NCBI GenBank assembly: GCA_023426345.1
Contig: JAFAAX010000012.1
Span: forward strand, 1-8,671
DNA length: 8,671 nucleotides
Reading direction: 5' to 3'
Source of the DNA: Actinomycetes bacterium
GTDB taxonomy: Bacteria > Actinomycetota > Actinomycetes > Actinomycetales > Actinomycetaceae
The notes beneath the pieces are model-generated. The model did no database searches. It was not told the DNA's origin and saw only the letters and a list, made by a program, of their open reading frames with translations. The first letter of the stretch is position 1, and each line of letters starts with the position of its first letter. Both the position numbers and the translations under genes were made by a program. Shown here one piece after another: positions 4,708 to 8,671 of this stretch.

Positions 4708-5469
4708 ATGTACGCAGAGGAGCGTCACCGCCAGATCCTCCAGGCGTGCGCGTCCGACGGACGCGTCGCGGTGTCGGAGCTGGCCGCGCGCTTCGACGTC
4801 GCCACGGAGACGATCCGGCGCGACCTCGACGCCCTGGACCACCGGGGGCTCCTCACGCGCGTCCACGGCGGGGCGATCCCCCGCGGCGACGGCGACATCG
4901 AGCCGGACCTGCGCACACGCCTCACCCGCAACACGGAGGCGAAGCGGCGCATCGCGGCGGCGGCCGCCGCCTACCTGCCCTCCGACCCCGACGCCTCCAT
5001 CATGCTCGACGCCGGCTCCACCACCGTCGAGCTGGTCCCCCACCTCGTCGGCCGCGGCCTGCGGGTGGCCACCCACGGCCTCGACATCGCCCAGGCGCTG
5101 CTCGACGCCGACGTCCAGCCGGTCGACATCCTCCCCGGACGCCTCCGCGGCCGCACCCACGCGGCTGTGGGCGCGCAGACCGTGCAGGCGCTGTCTCGCC
5201 TGCATCCCGACGTCGCGTTCCTCGGATGCAACGGGATGGGCGCCGCCGGGTTCACCACCCCCGATCTGGACGAGGCCGCCGCCAAATCCGCCATGGTCGC
5301 CCAGGCCGCCCGGCGCATCGTCGTCGCCGACGCGTCCAAGGCCGGCCGCACGCAGTTCGTCACGTTCGCGGAACTGGCCGACATCGATGTGCTCGTCACC
5401 GACACGGCCCTTCCCGCCGCCTCCCTCCAGCTCTTCGAAGACTCCGGAATCGAGGTCGTCCGCGCATGA
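4708..5469 (+). CDS. fruR: DeoR-family regulator of the fructose operon
   Basis: The 253-residue protein has the full DeoR layout. The N-terminal winged helix-turn-helix (about residues 5-57) reads RHRQILQACASDGRV, VSELAARFDVATETIRRDL and LLTRVHGGAI. The C-terminal sugar-phosphate sensor domain contains LDAGSTT (100-106), GCNGMGAAGFTTPDL (173-187) and VVADASKAGRTQF (205-217). The start at 4708 is chosen because MYAEERH is the usual DeoR opening and GAGG lies nine bases upstream; the frame is open further upstream but runs through the promoter. It is first in the operon and overlaps fruK by ATGA. By analogy with FruR of Corynebacterium and similar DeoR proteins, it most likely represses the operon and is released by a fructose phosphate, probably fructose-1-phosphate. 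The effector is inferred from context. Confidence 0.92.
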   Translation: MYAEERHRQILQACASDGRVAVSELAARFDVATETIRRDLDALDHRGLLTRVHGGAIPRGDGDIEPDLRTRLTRNTEAKRRIAAAAAAYLPSDPDASIMLDAGSTTVELVPHLVGRGLRVATHGLDIAQALLDADVQPVDILPGRLRGRTHAAVGAQTVQALSRLHPDVAFLGCNGMGAAGFTTPDLDEAAAKSAMVAQAARRIVVADASKAGRTQFVTFAELADIDVLVTDTALPAASLQLFEDSGIEVVRA

Positions 5470-6422
5470 TCATCACCCTCACCGCCAACCCGTCCCTGGA
5501 CCGCACCGTCTCCCTGTCCGGCGCCCTGGTCCCCGGCGGGGTGCACCGCATCGTCTCCGACCGCACCGGCCCGGGCGGCAAAGGCATCAACGTCGCGCTC
5601 GGCGTCGCCCGTGCGGGCCTGGACACGCTGGCCGTCTTCCCCGCCGACGAGGGCGACCCCCTCCTCGGCCTGGTCGACCGCGCCGGGCTGCCCCACCGGG
5701 CCACCCCCCTGGGGGGCCGCGTCCGCACGAACCTCACTGTGCTGTCCGACCCGGACGTCACGACGAAGATCAACGAGCCGGGCCCCACGCTCACGCAGGA
5801 GCAGGTCGAGGCCCTCGAGACGGCCCTCGCGGACGCCGTCGCCGACGGCGACATCGCGATGCTGTCGGGGTCCCTGGCCCCCGGCCTCCCCGTCGACGAG
5901 TACGCCCGGCTGGTGCCCGCTCTGCGCGCCCGCGGCGTCTGGGTGGGCGTCGACACCTCCGACGCGCCGCTCGTCGCGCTGGCGGAGGCCGGGCGCGAGG
6001 GCGCTCCGGACTTCCTCAAGCCGAACGCCGAGGAGCTCGGCCAGCTCCCCGGCGCCGATGGCGCCGCGCTGGAGGCGCAGGCGAAGGCGGGCGAGGTCGC
6101 GGGGGTCCGCGACGCCGCCCGCCGCCTCCATGACGCGGGGGTGTCCGACGTCCTGGTCACCCTGGGCGGAGCGGGGGCCGTGCTCGTCACGGCCGGGGGG
6201 GCGTGGTACGCCCCCTCCCCGGACGCGCCCGTCGTGTCCACCGTCGGCGCCGGGGACTCCGCCGTCGCCGGCTACCTCATCGCCCGCGCGCAGGGCGGCG
6301 AGGGACCCGACCGCCTGGCCCTGGCCGTCGCCTACGGAGCGGTGGCCGTCTCCTTGCCGGGCACGACGATCCCCATGCGCGACCAGGTCCACCCCGACGT
6401 CTCGACGGTCGTCGAGATCTGA
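5466..6422 (+). CDS. fruK: 1-phosphofructokinase (PfkB/ribokinase family)
   Basis: The 318-residue kinase phosphorylates fructose-1-phosphate, the product of FruA, to fructose-1,6-bisphosphate using ATP. The opening ITLTANPSLDRT with Asp12 is typical of the FruK/LacC group. GPGGKGINVA (35-44) is the first PfkB signature. KINEPGP (101-107) belongs to the substrate/ATP region, and VSTVGAGDSAVAG (257-269) is the second signature with the catalytic base Asp264. Length is close to E. coli FruK (312). A stretch of about ten extra Ala/Gly-rich residues appears around 195-212. The ATG overlaps the fruR stop (ATGA), so translation is coupled. A 125-bp gap with a tandem repeat separates it from fruA. 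A tagatose-6-phosphate kinase is the main alternative within the family, but the fruA neighbour argues for fructose. Confidence 0.94.
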   Translation: MIITLTANPSLDRTVSLSGALVPGGVHRIVSDRTGPGGKGINVALGVARAGLDTLAVFPADEGDPLLGLVDRAGLPHRATPLGGRVRTNLTVLSDPDVTTKINEPGPTLTQEQVEALETALADAVADGDIAMLSGSLAPGLPVDEYARLVPALRARGVWVGVDTSDAPLVALAEAGREGAPDFLKPNAEELGQLPGADGAALEAQAKAGEVAGVRDAARRLHDAGVSDVLVTLGGAGAVLVTAGGAWYAPSPDAPVVSTVGAGDSAVAGYLIARAQGGEGPDRLALAVAYGAVAVSLPGTTIPMRDQVHPDVSTVVEI

Positions 6423-6448
6423 CGGGGCCCGATCGCGCCGCCCCGTCT

Positions 6449-6536
6449 CACCGAAGTCACCGCCATACATCACCGAAGTCACCGCCATACATCACCGAAG
6501 TCGGCAGCAGACATCACCGAAGTCGGCAGAAGAAGG
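6449..6536. repeat. Four-unit tandem array, 22-bp period, core CACCGAAGTC (fruK-fruA gap)
   Basis: Units lie at 6449-6470, 6471-6492, 6493-6514 and 6515-6536. All begin with CACCGAAGTC. Units 1 and 2 are identical and continue with ACCGCCATACAT. Unit 3 continues with GGCAGCAGACAT and unit 4 with GGCAGAAGAAGG. Unit 4 runs into the fruA ribosome binding site (GAAGGG, 6532-6537, ten bases before the ATG). The 22-bp period is not a multiple of three and close to two helical turns, so it is noncoding and would place the core on one DNA face. No promoter boxes are evident within it. A protein-binding array, an mRNA leader element or a simple slippage repeat are all possible. Confidence 0.95.
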
Positions 6537-6547
6537 GAACCACACCG

Positions 6548-8638
6548 ATGAGCACACCCCTGATCACCCCCGACCTGGTCAGGCTGGGGGTGGACGTCCC
6601 CGGCGACAAGCACGCCGTCATCGCGCAGATGGCGCAGGTGGTCGCCGCCACCGGCCGCGCCGACCAGGCAGGCCTCCAACAGGCGTTCGAGGACCGCGAG
6701 GCCCAGTTCGCCACCGGCATGCCCGGCGGCATCGCGATCCCGCACTGCCGCACGACGGCCGTCCGCGAGGCCTCGCTGGGCCTCCTGCGCCTGTCCACCC
6801 CCGTCGACTTCGGCGCCTCGGACGGCCCGGCGGACCTGGTCATCGGCATCGCCGCACCGGACGAGTCCGGCTCGGAGCACATGAAGCTCCTGGCCAAGCT
6901 CTCCCGCGCCCTGGTCAAGGCCGACTTCGTCGCCGCTCTGCGCGCCGCCGCCACGCCGGAGGAGGCCGCCGACCTGGTCCTCGGGGTCGTCTCCCCGGCG
7001 CCGGCCGCCCCCACCACCGCGGCAGCCGCCCCCGCCCACGCGGCGGTCCCGGCGGCCGGTGCGTCGCCCTCGTCGGCGGGGGAGACCTCTCCCGCGGGCC
7101 CGGCGAAGGTGATCCTGGCGATCACGTCCTGCCCGACGGGCATCGCGCACACCTACATGGCGGCCGAGGCCATCGAGCAGGCCGGCGCCGGCAAGGGCGT
7201 CGAGGTCCACACGGAGACCCAGGGCTCGGGCGGGATCACCCCGTTCCCCCAGGAGGTCATCGACCGCGCGGACGCGCTCATCATCTCCGCGGACGTCAAC
7301 ATCACGGGACGCGGTCGCTTCGCTGGCCTGCCCGTCATCGAGTCGGACACGAACACGGCCGTCGCCCACGCGGACCAGCTCATCGACCGGGCCCTGGCGG
7401 CGATCGACAACCCCAACGCTCCGCGCGTCGCCGCGGAGTCGGGCGGATCGACGTCGATGGAGGGCGCGGGCGCATCGGGCGCCAACGTCGGCTGGGGCCG
7501 GCGCATCCAGCAGGCCGTGATGACCGGCGTCTCCTACATGATCCCGTTCGTCGCGGCTGGCGGCCTGCTGACGGCCCTCGGCTTCCTGGTCGGCGGCTAC
7601 GACGTCGCGTTCGTCGCCCAGAACGTGGTGCTCAAGTACTCCCTGTGGAACCTGCCCGCGGCGCAGGACTACGTCAACGCCGCCGGGGCCACCCTGGTCA
7701 CGGACCACGCCGGGCTGTCCCTGTACCTCGGCGCCGTGTTCAACGCGCTCGGCGGGTGGGGCATGGGATTCCTGGTCGCCGCCCTGTCCGGCTACATCGC
7801 CTTCGGCCTGGCCGGGCGCCCCGGCATCGCCCCCGGATTCATCGGCGGTGCGCTGTCGGTCGCGATCGGCGCCGGATTCATCGGCGGCCTCATCACCGGC
7901 ATCCTGTGCGGCCTGGTCGCGATGTGGCTGGCGGGGCTCAAGGCGCCGCGATGGCTGGCGGGCCTCATGCCCGTCGCCATCATCCCGCTGGTGACGACCC
8001 TGCTGGTCGGCTCGCTCATGCTGTTGCTGCTGGGACGCCCGCTGGCGTCCGTCATGGAGGGCCTGCAGAGCTGGCTGACCGGCATGACCGGCACCTCGGC
8101 GATCCTGCTCGGCATCATCCTGGGCCTCATGATGTGCTTCGACCTGGGCGGGCCCGTCAACAAGGCGGCGTATCTGTTCGCGACCGCGGGCCTGTCCGCG
8201 GGCACCGAGGCGGCCTACATGATCATGGCCGCCGTCATGACGGCCGGCATGGTCCCGCCCCTGGCGATGGCCCTGTCCACCACCCTGCGGCCGAAGCTCT
8301 ACACGGAGGCCGAGCGTGAGAACGGCACGGCCGCCTGGCTGCTCGGCGCCTCGTTCATCTCCGAGGGCGCGATCCCCTTCGCCGCCGCCGACCCGCTGCG
8401 CGTCATCCCCTCGATGATGGCGGGCGGAGCGGTGACCGGTGCGCTGTCGATGGCGTTCCACGTCGGGTCGAAGGCGCCGCACGGCGGCATCTTCGTCTTC
8501 TTCGCGATCGATCCGATCTGGGGCTTCCTGGTGGCGCTGGTCGCCGGCGTCCTCGTGGCGGCCCTGGCGGTCACCGTGCTCAAGACCGCCGGGACGCGCA
8601 CCAAGCGCGCCGAGGCGCCCCAGCCGGTCGCGGCCTGA
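6548..8638 (+). CDS. fruA: PTS fructose transporter subunit EIIABC
   Basis: The 696-residue membrane permease imports fructose and phosphorylates it to fructose-1-phosphate. Domains run A-B-C. EIIA covers about residues 1-148 with phospho-His66 in GIAIPHCRT. An Ala/Pro-rich linker spans about 149-185. EIIB covers about 187-286 with phospho-Cys195 in AITSCPTGIAHTYMA. The membrane EIIC runs from about 320 to 682 with several hydrophobic helices, the RPGIAPGFIGG loop (424-434), DLGGPVNKAAY (532-542) and ISEGAIPFAAADP (604-616). This is the ABC order of C. glutamicum PtsF, unlike E. coli, where EIIA and an HPr-like domain are on FruB. No HPr domain is fused here, so a separate HPr is needed. The ATG at 6548 is chosen for the GAAGGG site and because EIIA homology starts at once; the frame is open upstream but passes through the tandem repeat. 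The C-terminus has a short charged tail. Confidence 0.96.
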   Translation: MSTPLITPDLVRLGVDVPGDKHAVIAQMAQVVAATGRADQAGLQQAFEDREAQFATGMPGGIAIPHCRTTAVREASLGLLRLSTPVDFGASDGPADLVIGIAAPDESGSEHMKLLAKLSRALVKADFVAALRAAATPEEAADLVLGVVSPAPAAPTTAAAAPAHAAVPAAGASPSSAGETSPAGPAKVILAITSCPTGIAHTYMAAEAIEQAGAGKGVEVHTETQGSGGITPFPQEVIDRADALIISADVNITGRGRFAGLPVIESDTNTAVAHADQLIDRALAAIDNPNAPRVAAESGGSTSMEGAGASGANVGWGRRIQQAVMTGVSYMIPFVAAGGLLTALGFLVGGYDVAFVAQNVVLKYSLWNLPAAQDYVNAAGATLVTDHAGLSLYLGAVFNALGGWGMGFLVAALSGYIAFGLAGRPGIAPGFIGGALSVAIGAGFIGGLITGILCGLVAMWLAGLKAPRWLAGLMPVAIIPLVTTLLVGSLMLLLLGRPLASVMEGLQSWLTGMTGTSAILLGIILGLMMCFDLGGPVNKAAYLFATAGLSAGTEAAYMIMAAVMTAGMVPPLAMALSTTLRPKLYTEAERENGTAAWLLGASFISEGAIPFAAADPLRVIPSMMAGGAVTGALSMAFHVGSKAPHGGIFVFFAIDPIWGFLVALVAGVLVAALAVTVLKTAGTRTKRAEAPQPVAA

Positions 8639-8652
8639 GCCCGGTGCGGGGA

Positions 8653-8671
8653 GGGCGGTCGTGGCCCGCCC
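8653..8671 (+). terminator. Hairpin after fruA at the window edge
   Basis: GGGCGG (8653-8658) pairs perfectly with CCGCCC (8666-8671) across a 7-base loop, starting 14 bp after the fruA stop. The window ends at the last base of the stem, so it cannot be seen whether a T-tract follows. It could be a terminator or an attenuator before a downstream gene. Confidence 0.35.

Noticed and set aside
5646..5663. GACGAGGGCGACCCCCTC inside fruK, resembling the left arm of the hairpin element
   Set aside because: It is in-frame coding sequence (DEGDPL) in a normal part of FruK, with no matching right arm downstream.
6449..6536. The tandem array as a small CRISPR
   Set aside because: The period is only 22 bp, the fillers are partly identical to one another and too short for spacers, and no cas genes are present.
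6423..6547. An N-terminal extension of FruA through the repeat array
   Set aside because: The frame is open, but there is no start codon in it within this gap, the period is not a multiple of three, and a good ribosome binding site precedes the ATG at 6548.
5611..8319. A 902-codon open frame on the plus strand overlapping fruK and fruA
   Set aside because: It is a frame shadow typical of GC-rich DNA: its translation is rich in Arg, Pro and Ser with no family motifs, whereas fruK and fruA in the other frames have complete catalytic motifs.
6479..8482. A 667-codon open frame antisense to fruA
   Set aside because: It has Arg/Gly/Asp-rich composition with no recognisable domain, and lies fully opposite the well-supported FruA gene.

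Overview
The window is very GC-rich, densely packed bacterial DNA. Two promoters show the leaderless arrangement typical of Actinobacteria, and the gene order ptsI / fruR-fruK-fruA matches what is known from Corynebacterium glutamicum. I read it as an actinobacterial chromosome, possibly from the Actinomycetaceae. That genus-level guess rests on overall feel, not on a search.

Left part (1-620): the edge holds a tandem array with a 22-bp period. Next comes a leftward VapC-type PIN toxin gene (89-472) whose antitoxin survives only as a C-terminal fragment (474-533). A 56-bp hairpin element (534-589) sits exactly where the antitoxin reading ends, and a possible decayed copy of it overlaps the toxin stop codon.

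Middle part (591-2753): a TetR-family regulator (627-1238) with a palindromic operator over its own leaderless promoter is translationally coupled (ATGA) to a glyceraldehyde-3-phosphate dehydrogenase gene (1235-2242). A second copy of the 56-bp hairpin (2297-2352) follows. Then comes a small SCP2-like protein gene (2385-2753), again with a leaderless promoter. It ends 6 bp from the convergent ptsI.

Right part (2760-8671): this is the fructose phosphotransferase locus. ptsI (Enzyme I, leftward) is divergent from fruR (DeoR regulator), fruK (1-phosphofructokinase) and fruA (EIIABC permease). Enzyme I takes phosphate from PEP and passes it to HPr, which is not in the window. HPr would phosphorylate the EIIA domain of FruA, the phosphate moves to EIIB, and fructose enters as fructose-1-phosphate. 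FruK converts this to fructose-1,6-bisphosphate, and FruR probably senses the sugar phosphate. GAPDH acts further down the same glycolytic route but has its own regulator.

Most of the window is ordinary metabolism. The least explained signals are two: the 22-bp arrays sharing the core ACCGAAGT, one between fruK and fruA and one at the left edge in the opposite orientation; and the 56-bp hairpin repeat that sits just upstream of both leaderless genes and abuts the broken antitoxin. I see no defence island, CRISPR array or other clearly new multi-gene system.
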